Source of the DNA: Siphonodentalium dalli
Taxonomy: Eukaryota; Mollusca; Scaphopoda; Gadilida; Siphonodentaliidae
DNA: 64,000 nt
NCBI GenBank assembly: GCA_032622095.1
Contig: CP136064.1
Location: forward strand, 184,804,209-184,868,208
Reading direction: 5' to 3'
Made by a program: the position numbers and the translations under genes. The first letter of the stretch is position 1, and every line of letters starts with the position of its first letter. Positions 1 through 11,453 of the stretch are shown one piece after another. The notes under the pieces were generated by a model, which ran no database searches, was not told the origin of the DNA, and was given only the letters and a program-made list of their open reading frames with translations.

Positions 1-100
1 TGGCACAACACCAGTCGTAATGAATTTCGAAGTACAATTGCTAGTCGCGCTCGTACCGTGCGCAACTATGGGAGCAAATGTACGCTAAGTTTACCGAGAC

Positions 101-230
101 TGGCACAACACCAACAGCACCCATGATAAATCATACAGCACCATTGTCTTTAAAATCATATTTGGGCTCAGGTGAAGGACAAAATATGTTTTTTAATATT
201 AATGTCGGTATATTTAACTTGAATTGGGCC
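101..230 (-). repeat. Lone fragment of the 538-bp satellite, inverted
   Basis: Read on the minus strand, this piece carries the same ordered landmarks as the satellite at 20308-24925: the TTCAAGTTAAATATACC-like block, the GGGCTCAGG block, and the segment reading 'catgggtgctgtgggtgttgg'-like text next to a 'gtgctgtatgg' block. Internal parts are missing. It shows that the satellite unit also exists as a dispersed copy. A partial repeat of its edge (tggcacaacacca) is at 1-13. Confidence 0.65.
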
Positions 231-311
231 ATGCAAACATCGGGGTATTCTATACACTCAGGGGGGATACCCTGGGTAATCTATACAATCAGGGTGTTAC
301 CTTCCTGTACG

Positions 312-411
312 CTATTCGTTTAGGCCCATATAGAGCTTAAGTTTTCAAATATTGCCAACATGAGCTTATTTCGCGCAATTTTAAAATAAGCTCAGTTTCA
401 CATAAACAGAC
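312..411. repeat. Fragment of A-family palindromic element
   Basis: Contains the A-family arm words in order: 'gtttaggcccatatagagc', 'aatattgccaacatgagctt', 'atttcgcgcaattttaaaat' and 'acagactg'. It is a single degraded arm without its partner, so it is a relic and not an element with definable ends. Confidence 0.6.
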
Positions 412-1018
412 TGTTACTTGGTGTTCATATTCAGATAGTTCTCAGGTGTCCAATCTCAAATACCGACCTCGTCGCCATCCGTATACTACCGATTACGTCG
501 ACAAAACGATGGCAAATAATTTAAGATAATAATATATTGGGATATCAAATCGTGTAATATAGTAGTGTCTTAAAATATGAAAATTACATTTCCAAGAATA
601 AATAAACAAAAAATGTGAAGATGACAACAAATATTTAACAAGACAGTCAATGACTGTGGGTCGCTCACCAGACTGTAAAGACTGAGAAGAATGGGACTCT
701 GAAGACTACAAGAGTCAGTACGTGACAATATCACTTAAGACAAGTAGTTCTAAACATGGACATAGCTGGAGGTTCTCCGATGAGCAGGGCTCTTCAACTT
801 GAAATTTCTAATTGCACACCACTGACAAATCTCCAACCTCTTACATTTTACAGAAGACAACCATACCACAGTACTAAGTTCACAGAAATCATTTTGCACA
901 CCCCTCTTAGGTTGAATTTTACAACTAGTACAAGGATATAGGAGAGTTAAATCTCTTATCTCTGCCCCTATTAGAACAAATGTGAATCCCCATCTATGAG
1001 ATCCATTCATCTAGTAAT
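412..1018. other. Intergenic, nothing recognised
   Basis: No coding pattern, tRNA-like box or clear repeat was seen. The short open frames on both strands lack motifs and overlap each other. Confidence 0.5.
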
Positions 1019-1205
1019 ATCAATATACCCCCCCCCCCAATATCCAATAGGTATGATTTCACCTGGATAAGTGGTACGTGGTTAAGAAAATAATATTGGA
1101 ACAGCCAAGTCTGTATTTAGTATGTCTGATCTTTGCAGAATGAGGTCCACAAAAGGTGAATTTAACGACACTATTCCCCAAGGTGGAAAAGCATCAACGA
1201 ATTCA
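1019..1205 (+). repeat. Dispersed repeat, copy 1 of a local pair
   Basis: Begins with 'caatata' and a C tract, then 'ggtatgatttcacctggata', 'gcagaatgaggtcc' and a 'ggtgaatttaacgacac' block. The same order recurs at 1562-1752 with scattered substitutions. Family unknown. Confidence 0.7.
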
Positions 1206-1561
1206 CCATATGGGGACCTCATTTCCTAAAATGACCCAATTTGAACAAATCTGAACCCGGTCACCCAAGGCCCATCCATACCAAATATAAGCTAATATAG
1301 GCTCAATGGTTCTTGAGAAGAAATTTTAAGATTTACTATGGAGGGAAAGAGTTATGGCCCTAGCTTCGCACCTATTTGATATGATGAACTTATTTGAACA
1401 AATCTGATTGTGAGTCACCTAGGGAACATGCACACTGAAATATATAAACATATTTGGTCTTTAATATGGAGAAGAAAACAATTGTTGATAGACGGATGGA
1501 TAGACATCCCAACAGACAGACGAGTGGAAGGACCGCCTGACAGACATAAGACAAATTCAAT

Positions 1562-1752
1562 CCAATATACCCCCCCCCAATGTTTCTTTGAAAAATCAGG
1601 GTATGATTTCATCTGGATAAGCGGTGGTTAAGAAAATAATATGCCAGCCATGTCTGCATATAGTGTGTCAGACATTTGCAGAATGAGGTCCCCAAATGGT
1701 GAATTTAATGACAATATTCCGCAAGGTGTGCTAGCATCACCAGATTCATCCT
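1562..1752 (+). repeat. Dispersed repeat, copy 2 of a local pair
   Basis: Same block order as 1019-1205, in the same orientation about 545 bp downstream. 'tgaacaaatctga'-type text lies beside both copies and again near 2549 and 2702, so the pair belongs to a larger degraded interspersed family that fills 1000-2900. Confidence 0.7.
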
Positions 1753-2539
1753 CAGTCTGATTAGGCCTCACCAGCCATGGGAAACCTATATAGGAACAGA
1801 TTTAAGTTCTAAAGTTGAAGTTTGTAATGCACACCCATTGAGGACCTCTATTATGCATTTTATCTTCTGCAAATTGGGGGGGGGGGCATAGGAACTGAAC
1901 AGAAGGGAAAAAGTAAAAAAGTAACTAAAACAAAATTTCAATTTGATACTTAAGATACTTCCCAGAAGATGATGCCTAAGCAGAATTAGGTCCATGGAGG
2001 GTGTATTTGGTGATGCTAGCCTGCTGTACAGGGTTGCAACACTAAATTGACCCTCTGGGGACCTCATTATGCAAATGTTAGACACTAAATTCAGGCAGTT
2101 TGTTTAAAATTGCTAGCAGTAATGTTTACACAAGCTGCCAGGTGACATTTTATTGTAATCTAGATTAATGACATGTGTCTCTCTCTCTGTCTATCCACAA
2201 AGATATATCTGCAACTTTAATAGAACAGGTATTAAAGTTGGAAGCTGGAGATGATATCCGTTGGAAGGGATGTTGGTTGGGTGCAGGCCACTGCAGGGTG
2301 GGGTGGGTCTGGGCCATATGGGATGGGGGATGGGTAATGGAATATTTCTGTAATTTCATTAAAGATTAAAGTTTCATAACTCTGCAGATGTTATAATGGT
2401 GTCACTTTTTTCAAATTTTATAAAATGTTTAAAAACTAATTTTTTGTTTGTTAAATTGAGCCAGGTGAAAATTCAAAAAATCTTAATTAAATGTTTTTTT
2501 TAGTTACGTCACTGGCTCCGCCCACATTCGATCCAGTGA

Positions 2540-2880
2540 CCTCATTTGAACAAATCTGAATAACAGTCCCCCAAGGACCCTTTGTATCAAATACGAACCC
2601 ATTCGGCCCAATGAAATTTGAGAAGTCGTTGTAAGAATTACTATGGTGGCAAAGAGTTATGGCCCTGGCTTCGCAACCATTTGACCCAGTGTCCTCATTT
2701 GAACAAATCTGAATGAGAGTCACCTAGGAAACATACACACCAAATATGAACCCATTCGGTTTCATGGTTCCAGAGGAGAAGATGTTCAAAGAATTGTAGA
2801 CGGACGGACGGACGGACGATGGACGGACGACGGACGAAGAGTGATGACAATAGCTCCACCTGAGACGAGCTAATAAAAAC
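2540..2880 (+). repeat. Interspersed repeat ending in a GGAC microsatellite
   Basis: Two partial copies of a 'cctcatttgaacaaatctga' unit (from 2540 and 2692), with 'aaagagttatggccctggct' between them, run into a GACG/GGAC run at 2799-2837. After it comes a 'gtgatgacaatagctccacc' tail. This layout resembles short non-autonomous repeats common in molluscan genomes (inference). No terminal repeats were identified. Confidence 0.6.
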
Positions 2881-2889
2881 GTGAGACAA

Positions 2890-3276
2890 CCAGCCCCGGA
2901 AAATCTGGACAACCCACCCTAACATACGCCCGCGCGAGTTGTCCCTGTGGTCCCGATTCGGTCTGTAGTCAGATGTACTATATACACATGTATATAGTTG
3001 TATATACAGGAACGGGACCATCCGCCCCAGGCACAACCGACACCAAGCGACCCGGAACAACCCGACCCAATTAAAGTACGAACTATGTTTTGGTTTAAAC
3101 CTTTAATTAAATTAGGATAAGATATGGTAAATTGTAGTTGTGATACACTGCATGGACATAATGATATAGTATTCTGTATGAAATATGAAGAATATTTTAA
3201 TATGAATATATACGGAAGTACAACATATGTATATGAAAAAGGAATGTATAGTACATGTATATGCTACTTCACAGCC
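2890..3276. other. Intergenic, nothing recognised
   Basis: Open frames here overlap on both strands and have no recognisable domain. No structure stands out beyond a TATA-rich stretch near 2980. Confidence 0.4.
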
Positions 3277-3541
3277 TGTTCTCGTGAAAATAGCCACACT
3301 CCCGGCTTATTTTAATGAGCGAAATAAGCTCATATCAATATAGGCTCTGTGTGGAGATAAACGTACACTATGGGAGTACATGTATGGTTTCCATAAAAAT
3401 AAGCACGTAACAGTCTTATTTTAATGAGCGATATAAGCCCCTATTGGTATTATTTAATCACAATATACGCTCTATATGGACCTAAAACTCAGTTTATAAA
3501 ACAGTCCAATATGGGACTATCTCCCATATTGTCATTATTAA

Positions 3542-4020
3542 AGGTACTCAATCCGATAAAACTCCTCTCAATTACTATTTCAATGGCTTCGGTGGTCAAA
3601 AATATTTGATTCGAGTCGAGGAAGTCACCCATCAAAGCTCAGATTTGTTAGATATCGATTTTAAAAATCTATTATTTTTCATTATCGGGAATTCTTTCTG
3701 GCCCAGAAGACAGTCAAAATTTCGTTATTATTACCACTTGATTATAGAGTTATCCATCCTTGTCTGTTTGAATAGAGTTTTGGCGTAAAATCTCGAGCAG
3801 GTTACCAAATTGACGGCAGTTATTAGTACTCATCTCGAGCAATTAACAAATTTCAAAAATCAATATCTAATAACTCTGAGCTTTGTTTGATGGGTTCCTC
3901 GACTCGAATCAAATATTTTTTACCCCCAAAGCCAAAGAAATAGTAATATAGGACCCTCTGATCGGATTGTTGTTGTTGGAATCTGTTGAGATGGGGACCC
4001 TCTTTACGGATCGAGTACCT
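3542..4020. mobile_element. 479-bp MITE with TTAA target duplication, inside an A element
   Basis: The ends are AGGTACTC and GAGTACCT. TTAA flanks both sides (3538-3541 and 4021-4024). Terminal inverted repeats extend over roughly 150 bp and include 'atatttgattcgagtcgagg' on the left and its complement on the right. Removing the insert restores the A-family text 'cattatttaatctacc', so the insertion is younger than this A copy. TTAA targeting is known for piggyBac and Kolobok elements. No coding capacity is seen, so it is non-autonomous; which of the two superfamilies mobilised it is undecided. Confidence 0.85.
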
Positions 4021-4218
4021 TTAAATCTACCGTTTTTCATCGCAACTTATCCTCGCGAAAATAGGTTCATATTGGGCATACATATTAACATATGTTTCAA
4101 TGGACTTAATTGATTCGGAAATAAGCCATTAGTGAGTTTATACACGTTATTTAGTTGAATGAAGCGAGCCGCAGTTAAAACACATTATAAAGAGCGTGAA
4201 TCTGGTATGTCGTGTCGC

Positions 4219-4573
4219 AACATATCCTCCCTCAAATAGGCACATAATCGGCCTATAATGTTTTTAAATAGGTACATTTTATTGTGAAATAAGCAGATAA
4301 TAGATCATATCCGTCATTTCGTTTTATGGCGCGGCCACATTGAAAACACATGCTATAAAGAACATACACATGAAAACCGTGAGTTGGCTTATTTGTGTCA
4401 TTTTCTGCACACAATCTGATTACAATCGACTCATTAGCAGTCGATAATGTGACTAAAATTGTCTCATTTTCAGCACATTATCGACTTAAATTTATGAGAT
4501 TCTAAGCATATTATCTACCTAAAAATGTTTATGTATAAGCCGATAATCTGCGGGTTTTTGGGAGAACAGGCTG
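4219..4573 (+). mobile_element. C-family hairpin element, copy 1
   Basis: Starts with ACATATCCTC and ends with GGGAGAACAGGCTG. The first half matches the A core (gcggccacattgaaaacaca). The second half is a hairpin (about 4407-4514) whose arms read 'gactcattagcagtcgataatg'-like text against its complement around a loop of about 25 bp. Confidence 0.75.
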
Positions 4574-6002
4574 CATGTCGATAAACAAGTTTAGGTTGTT
4601 AAATAATGACAATGGGAGCTTAATTCGCTCATTAAAATAAGCCCGTTTCGCAGCGTTATGTGCTTATTTTTACGAGAACAGGATGAAACACATCGTCGTG
4701 CAAATAGGTTCAAATTGGACCTACATGTAGCTATTCGCATACGTTGATATTTGAAATAATTTGATTATGAAATAACTCCATAGTGAGCTTAAATCGTTAT
4801 TCCGTTATGGCCGCAGTGAAAACATTATAAAGATCGTGAAATTGGTAAGTCGTGTCGATGAAAATAGGCAGATTAAATCATTTCAATTTGGGCTTGATAT
4901 GTATGGAAATAATCCCATATTGTACTGTTTTACTTATAAAAACAGTGTGTTAGATCCATATTGAGCGTATATTGTGGCAAAATAATTCCAATATCAGCTT
5001 ATATCGCGCATTAAAATATGTCCGTTTTGTACTTATTTTCATGAGAACAGCATGACAAGTCTTGAGTTGTTTAATCGTGTTCTCGTGAAAATAAGCACAA
5101 TACGGGTTTTCCTCATATTGAAATAACCCATATACATGTACACGTAAGGCTGTTTTAATAACTAGCGTTTAGGCCTTATGGAGCGTATTTCAGTTTTCAA
5201 ATAATGTCAACATGCAGACTGTTCTCGTGAAAATAAGCACATAAACGCCATGTTATTATGAACTAAATATTGCCATTATTTAACCGCAGTATACGATATG
5301 GACAGAAAATGCGGGTTTTAAGACAGTCTAACATGGGACTATTTCCATACGAAATATGCCCATATTGGCACTATTTAATCTATCTACCTATTCTCATCGA
5401 GATAACTTACTAGATTCACGCTCTTTAGAAGGTATTTTCACTGTGGCCTGCGCCATTCTACGGAATAACTGGTATACGCTCACGTGGGCTTATTTCAGAA
5501 TAAAATAAGTCCAATATGAACTGTGTGAATATTTAGGTCCAATATAAACCTGAGGATATGTTGAGATGAAAAAAAGTAGATTAAATAATACCAATATGGG
5601 CTTACATAGAAATAGTCCAACATTTGACTGCTTTAAAAATCGCGTTTAGGTTCAATAATGGCAGTATGAGCTTAATTCGCTCATTAAAATAAGCCCGTTA
5701 TGAGCTTATTTTTACGAGAACAAGCTGCATATTGTCATTATTTGATTATTTGATTATTATAACAGCCCTATATGGGATATTTCAATATGCGATAAGAACA
5801 TCTTATGATTATTTTTGCAATTTGTGTTGTGGAATACAACACAAATAAACCAACTCAAGACTGTTCTCGTGAAAATAGGCACATAATAATATGATATAAG
5901 CCCGTATTGTCGCCAATAGTCCCGATTCCAGAAGTAAATATTTACAATTGAGCGTAGTTCAGACGATGATTTCTATGGAGAGGTACGGTCGATTTACTTG
6001 AC

Positions 6003-6285
6003 ATAGCGCCGGAATGCTAACTTATCAGTTTCACATACCCGTAGAAGTCCATAATATGTCTTTAAAGTGCGTACATCTGATAAGCTGTGGGTTGGCTTAG
6101 TTGTGTCATTGTCCGCTCATAATCTGCTTAGAATTGTTCCATTATGAGGCGATAATGTGACTAATTTGGTAATATTTTCAGCACATTATCGACTCAAAAT
6201 GAGAGCGTTCATAAGTAGATTATCTACCTAGAATATTTACTTTTTATATAAGCAGATAATGTGCGGGAATTTGGGGAACAGGCTG
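6003..6285 (+). mobile_element. C-family hairpin element, copy 2 (variant 5' half)
   Basis: The hairpin and the end GGGGAACAGGCTG are kept. The 5' half differs from other C copies ('gacatagcgcc', 'cttatcagtttcacataccc') and is shared only with the copy at 7277. Confidence 0.65.
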
Positions 6286-7276
6286 TTTAAAACGGTACAA
6301 TATGGGACTATTTACATAAGAAATAAGCCCATATTGGCATTATTTTATCTACCTTAGTTTATCACTTACTTACCAAAGCTACCCTAATTGTATTGTTTTT
6401 ACTGAAATAAACCCATATCAGTATTATTAATCTAGCTTTTTTCATCGACACAACCTACCAGACTCAAGCTCTTTATAGTCAAGGCTGCCCTCGCCATTCA
6501 ACCGAATAATGGCTATAAGCTTACTGTGGACTTATATCAGAATCAAAAGAACCTATGTGAATACTTAAAGGTCAAATATGAACCTATTTACATGAGGATA
6601 TGTTGCGATGAAAACAAATTAGATTGAATAATACCAATATGGGACTAGTTCGATAGAACAGTCTGATATTGTCTGTTTAAAAAGCCGCGTTTATAGGTCC
6701 ATATATATAGCGTACATGTATACATATTAAGTTAAATTATACCTCTGTATGAGCTTATTTCGCTCATTAAAATAAGTCCTGTTTTGTGTTTATTTTCACG
6801 AAAACAGACTGCAAACTGCCATTTTTGAAAACTAAATAAGCTTCATATGGGCCTAAACGCTGGTTATTATAACAGCCCTATATAGATATTTCAATATGCG
6901 ATAAGCTCGTCATGCTTATTTTAGCAATTCGTGTTGTGGCACAACACAAATAAACCAACTCAAGACTTACCATGCAGACGTCACCCTGTTCTCATGAAAA
7001 TAAGCACATAACAATATGAGATAGGCACGTGGTGTGCTTATTTTCACGTCAACAGGCTGGAAAACAACACGATTAAACAACTCAACACTTGCCATGCAGA
7101 TGTCAAGCTATTTTCGTGAAAATAAGCACTTAACGGCCGTATTTTAACGAGCGATAATTTTGGCATTATTTAATCGCAATATATATAAGCTCTATATTGA
7201 CCTAAATCTCGGCTTTTAAAGCAGTACAATATGGGACTATTGCCATATATTACTAAAATGCTACATTCCTCCAGTT

Positions 7277-7552
7277 GACATAGCGCCTGAATGCTAACTT
7301 ATCAGTTTCACATACCCGAACAAATCCATATTATGTCTTTAAATAGCGTACATCTGAAAAGTTATGGGTTGGCTTAGTTGTGTGATTGTCCGCACATAAT
7401 CTGAATTGCCCCATTATGAGTCGATAATGTGACTAAAATATTCTCATTTTCAGCACATTATGGACTGAAAATGAGGACATTCTAATCAGATTATCTACCT
7501 AAAATAAATTATTTATAAGCAGATAATGTGCGGAATTTTGGGGAACAGTCTG
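7277..7552 (+). mobile_element. C-family hairpin element, copy 3 (variant 5' half)
   Basis: Same variant 5' half as the copy at 6003. Hairpin arms are around 7395-7495 ('gagtcgataatgtg' against 'cacattatggactg'), and the end GGGGAACAGTCTG is at 7540-7552. Confidence 0.65.
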
Positions 7553-8294
7553 TTTAAAACACAGTACAATATGAGACTATTTACATACGAAATGAGCCCA
7601 TATCGGAATTATTTAATCTGCCTTTTTTCATAAACACAACTTACCAAAGCTACGCTCTTTGTAGGGTGTTCGGCGCCATTCAACGGAATAAGGGACTCAG
7701 TATGTACTTATTTCAGAATCAGATAGTTCCAACATAAACCTGTTAATAGTTACATGTAGGTCCAATATGAACCTATTTGCACGAGGACATGTTTCATCCT
7801 GTTCTCATAAAAATAAGCACATAACGGGTTTATTTTAATGAGCGAATTAAGCTCATACTGGCATTATTTAACCTCAATGTTTTCATCGACACGACATACC
7901 AGACTCACGCTCTTTAAAATGTGTTTTAACTGTGGCCCATGCCATTTAGCTGAATAGCGGGTAGTAGTTCACTGTGGGTTTATTTCAGAATCGAATAAGT
8001 CCAATATGAACCTATGTGAATCTTTAGATCCAATATGAACCTATTTTTACGAGAATATATGTTGCGATGAATAAAGGTGGATTAAATAATACCAATATGG
8101 GCTTATTTCTTATGGAAATAATCCCACATTGGACTGTTTTAACATCCTTGTTTTAGGTTCAAATATAGCATACATATATAATGAGTCTTAATAATTCCAA
8201 TATGAGCTTATTTCGCTCATTAAAATAAGCCCGTTATGGGATTATTTTCTCGAACACAGGCTGGAAAACAACACGAATAAACACATGACTTACC

Positions 8295-8829
8295 AATCAA
8301 TCAATCAATCATGTTTATTTGTACGTTACACCATATATGGTCAAATGTACATGAACACAGAATAACAAGACAAAATGGACGGATTACATGAAACAAAGTT
8401 AAGTACAATGTAACAACAATGATATATGGCGGTATATGCTTATATATGACAATATACATATGTTATACCGGTATATGCCTATCATACGTTCAGATAATAT
8501 ATGTTAGATGATTGGCAAACATACCATTCAGAGTTGATACTGGCAACACTGACATGGTCTCAAGTCGAAGAATCTTAGTTCCTTTTTTGTTGTACTCGAT
8601 TTAAGAGTCGTTACTCTGTTGCCAAACCCCTTTCTTTTTCAATCCATAGTGGACAAAGTGTGCACCAAAGCCCGCATAGTTTTTGAGTCGCTGCTGATCA
8701 TTATTTGTTTAAATTGCTTCTCGTTGGGGATGTTTAACAGATTGGGTGATATGTTCTCGTCTGACAGAAGAAGTACAGTAAATAATTGTCAATTTCATTG
8801 CATGTTTCGCAAATTCGGTCCGCTTCGTC
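8295..8829 (-). pseudogene. LINE4, 3' part: reverse transcriptase C-terminus and 3' tail
   Basis: Non-LTR retrotransposon relic, read on the minus strand. Just after the FB1 junction it encodes DEADRICETCNEIDNYLLYF followed by a Cys, the Cys-rich tail typical of LINE ORF2 proteins. After one frameshift it encodes 'IPNEKQFKQIMISS' and ends 'VHTLSTMD' at a stop at 8639-8641. The rest is 3' UTR, closing in a (GATT)n tail at 8295-8310. The tail abuts A-family linker text ('gacttacc'), so LINE4 inserted into the A/C mosaic. Open reading frames on the plus strand here are shadows. Confidence 0.85.
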
Positions 8830-8875
8830 GAAATCTACGGCGGCCTGGAACCGCCACCTCCACTTCAGTTAGTTT

Positions 8876-9298
8876 CCTGATATATCAGGTTACCTATCCC
8901 GATATATCAGGTTAGTATCCTGATATATCAGGTTACGTATCCTGATATATCAAGATAATAACCTGATATATCAGGTTACGTATCATGATATATCAGGTTA
9001 CGTATCCTGATATATCAGGTTACGTATCCTGATATATCAGGTTATTATCCTGATATATCAGGTTAGTATCCTGATATATCAGGTTATTATCCTGATATAT
9101 CAGGTTACGTATCCTGATATATCAGGTTACGTATCCTGATATATCAGGTTATTATCTTGATATATCAGGTTACGTATCCTGATATATCAGGTTATTATCC
9201 TGATATATCAGGTTATGTATCCTGATATATCAGGTTATTATCGTGATATATCAGGTTACGTATCCTGATATATCAGGTTATTATCCCGATATATCAGG
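8876..9298 (+). repeat. Left arm array: 20 copies of CCTGATATATCAGG
   Basis: Twenty copies of the 14-bp perfect palindrome, a few with one substitution, are separated by 7 or 8 bp (ttattat, ttagtat, ttacgtat, ttatgtat). Centres are therefore 21 or 22 bp apart, close to two helical turns. The spacers are not unique, so this is not a CRISPR array. Confidence 0.95.
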
Positions 9299-9377
9299 TT
9301 ATGTCTCGACCAATCCAGAGTGTCGTCTCATTGGCGGAGGCTTGTGGTTGGTTGGATTCTTAGTCAATATTGTTAGG

Positions 9378-9446
9378 CCAATGTATATGCTCTTATATAT
9401 GCGAGGCTACCAGTAGGAGACTCGCATATATAAAAGAGATCATTGG
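9378..9446. other. Imperfect hairpin inside FB1
   Basis: CCAATG, then a 'ctcttatatatgcgag' arm, pairs with 'ctcgcatatataaaagag' and CATTGG across a loop of about 15 bp. Confidence 0.7.
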
Positions 9447-9815
9447 CACAGGTTTTTGCAAAATTTCAAGGAGCCCCAGTCACGGAAGTGTTAGCAAGAA
9501 CCGAACCATCCACTGAGCGATGACCAGTCCATTATTAACCCTTTCTATACTAAATAATCATTGACGAGTAGTTCCCTTCGGAAATGATTAGATAATAAGT
9601 TCAAATGAAAGTGTCAATGACACTGTAGCTCAACGTTGGTAGGTGTTAATTTCATGCTGAGCTGTCAATAGAATGATAAATGACTCCTATAGAAGAAGGA
9701 AAGTCAAAAAGTTACAATAATGTACGCAATGGGCTTGTATTCTGTAGATGATATTGTTATACCCCATTTTCCGTCCGTCCGTGCGTCTGTATGTGCGTCC
9801 GTCAGTACGTCCGTC

Positions 9816-10310
9816 GATGTCTGTTCATGTCATAACTTTAACAGTAGTGCTCAGATCTCAATGAAATTAGGTATGGATGTTCACTACTATGAGGACATTA
9901 AATAGAGGTTTCCATCGTTTTGTTCGGATTTTCCATTCTAGAGTTGTTTATCTGGAAATTTTGGATTTTTGGTCCGTCTGATGTCTGTTCATGTCGTAAC
10001 TTCAACAGTTGTGCTGGGATCTCAATGAAATTTGGTATGGATGTTCACTAGTATGATGACATTCAATAGAGGGTTCCATTGTTCTGTTTCGCTTTTCCAT
10101 ACTAGAGTTATTCATCTGGAAATGTTGGCTGTTTGGTCCATCCGATGTCTGTTCAGGTCATAACTTGAACAGTAATGCTCGGATCTCAATGAAATTTTGT
10201 ATGGATGTTCACCAATATGAGGACATTTAATGGCACATTCAACTGTTTTGTTTTGTTTTTTGTTCTATAGTTATTCATCTTTGTTTATATGAAAATTCTG
10301 ATTTTTTGGG
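9816..10310 (+). repeat. Three tandem 164-bp units inside FB1
   Basis: 'gatgtctgttcatgtc'-type starts are at 9816, 9980 and 10144. Each unit contains 'gatctcaatgaaatt', 'tatggatgttcac' and 'gaggacatt'. The array follows a GTCC-rich microsatellite (9765-9815). It is similar in style to other lophotrochozoan dispersed repeats (inference). Confidence 0.8.
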
Positions 10311-10467
10311 TCCAATCTGTCTGAGTATAGCAGTCATAAGTTATAGATATGCCCACACTAGGCGGTAATCCACAAGGGGGTATGCACCGGACGACAGTCC
10401 ATCTCTTGTTTTCATTTAAAACATTTCACCAATAAATGAGGGATGCATGGTGTGCGAATGAAATCCT

Positions 10468-10895
10468 GCTGGCGGCCATGTTTTCTTTTCATGAATTGCG
10501 TAATAATTGGATACCTCCCATGTTTTTCAATGACATTTTTGGTGGCTCCCATCTCCCAGAAGATCCATATGAAGTTCAGTAAGGACTATATAAAAGATGT
10601 GGTCTGTATTGTGTGCCAAATCATTTAGTCATACAAAGTTTAAAATCCAAAAGGGCGGAAATGCTTTCAACGAAATTCGGAAACATTTGATATCCCCAGA
10701 GGTGACCCAAAACACGCCTGTATAAAGTTTTAAAATATTTGTTCCGATATTTGTTCTGCTGGGTGTGCCAATGGATCCAAATTTGAAATCCAAGATGACT
10801 GATGGCGGCCATGTTTTCTAACGAATTTCGGGAGAAAATAGATGGCTCCCATCTAGAGGTCACCCTGAAGATCCATATGAAGTTTGGTGAGGGGT
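10468..10895 (+). repeat. Direct duplication inside FB1, period about 334 bp
   Basis: 'ggcggccatgttttct', 'atggctcccatct' and 'agatccatatgaagtt' occur in this order at 10468-10585 and again at 10802-10890. The small open frames here have no motif. Confidence 0.65.
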
Positions 10896-11024
10896 GTGTG
10901 GTTAATCGCCTACATGTACTATTGTACATGCCACATCACTCATCCTCATCGTCACCAAACTTAATATGGAACCAACCACAAGCCTCCGCCAATGAAAGAC
11001 GACATTCTGGATTGGTCGAGACAA

Positions 11025-11407
11025 CCTGATATATCAGGATACATTAACCTGATATATCAGGATACATTAACCTGATATATCAGGATAATAACCTGATATA
11101 TCAGGATACGTAACCTGATATATCAGGATACGTAACCTGGTATATCAGGATAATAACCTGATATATTAGGATACGTAACCTGATATATCAGGATAATAAC
11201 CTGATATATCAGGACACGTAACCTGATATATCAGGATACGTAACCTGATATATCAGGATAATAACCTGATATATCAGGATACTAATCTGGTATATCAGGA
11301 TACGTAACCTGATATATCAAGATACGTAACCTGATATATCAGGATAATAACCTGATATATCAGGATACTAACCTGATATATCAGGATACGTAACCTGATA
11401 TATCAGG
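11025..11407 (-). repeat. Right arm array: 18 copies of CCTGATATATCAGG
   Basis: Same palindrome as the left arm with complementary spacers (atacgtaa, ataataa, atactaa, atacattaa) in inverted order. Copies 6, 7, 13 and 14 carry substitutions. The copy number differs from the left arm by two, so the arms are not kept strictly identical. Confidence 0.95.
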
Positions 11408-11453
11408 ATACTAACTGAAGAGGGGGTGGCGGTTCCAGGCCGCCGTAGAAATC

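Larger units (their letters stand above)
3277..8294. repeat. Mosaic array of A-family and C-family palindromic elements
   Basis: A repeated word, 'tgttctcgtgaaaataagca' or its reverse complement, starts or ends each unit (for example near 3280, 5080, 5220, 5863, 6987, 7801 forward; 4665, 5705, 6780, 7040 reverse). Between them lie inverted arms with 'ttattttaatgagcgaaata', 'tattggcattatttaa' and 'cagtccaatatgggactat'. The core holds 'tttttcatcgacacgacc', 'cgctctttataatgtg' and 'gcccgcgccattcaacgg'. Units are about 500 bp (A) joined by about 180-bp linkers containing 'aaataaaccaactcaagac'. No transposase is present. The family is probably non-autonomous and was amplified partly in tandem. Confidence 0.8.
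8836..11447. mobile_element. FB1: 2,612-bp foldback transposon with palindrome-array arms
   Basis: The termini are TACGGCGGCCTGGAACCGCC and its exact complement. A 6-bp duplication GAAATC flanks it (8830-8835 and 11448-11453). The inverted arms are about 520 bp (8836-9355) and about 477 bp (10971-11447), each with a unique outer edge, a palindrome array, and an inner edge containing 'attggcggaggcttgtggtt'. Long inverted arms built of short tandem repeats are the hallmark of foldback elements such as Drosophila FB and Galileo. No transposase is present in the 1.6-kb centre. It interrupts LINE4 coding sequence, and removal at the duplication restores that reading frame. The superfamily is not assigned. 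Confidence 0.9.

Noticed and set aside
2695-3060. 121-codon minus-strand frame
   Set aside because: Crosses the GGAC microsatellite and an interspersed repeat end; no motif.
8876-11407. Arrays of a short palindrome with spacers, superficially like CRISPR
   Set aside because: Spacers are 7-8 bp and drawn from a few recurring words, there are no cas genes, and the arrays are inverted arms of a eukaryotic transposon.
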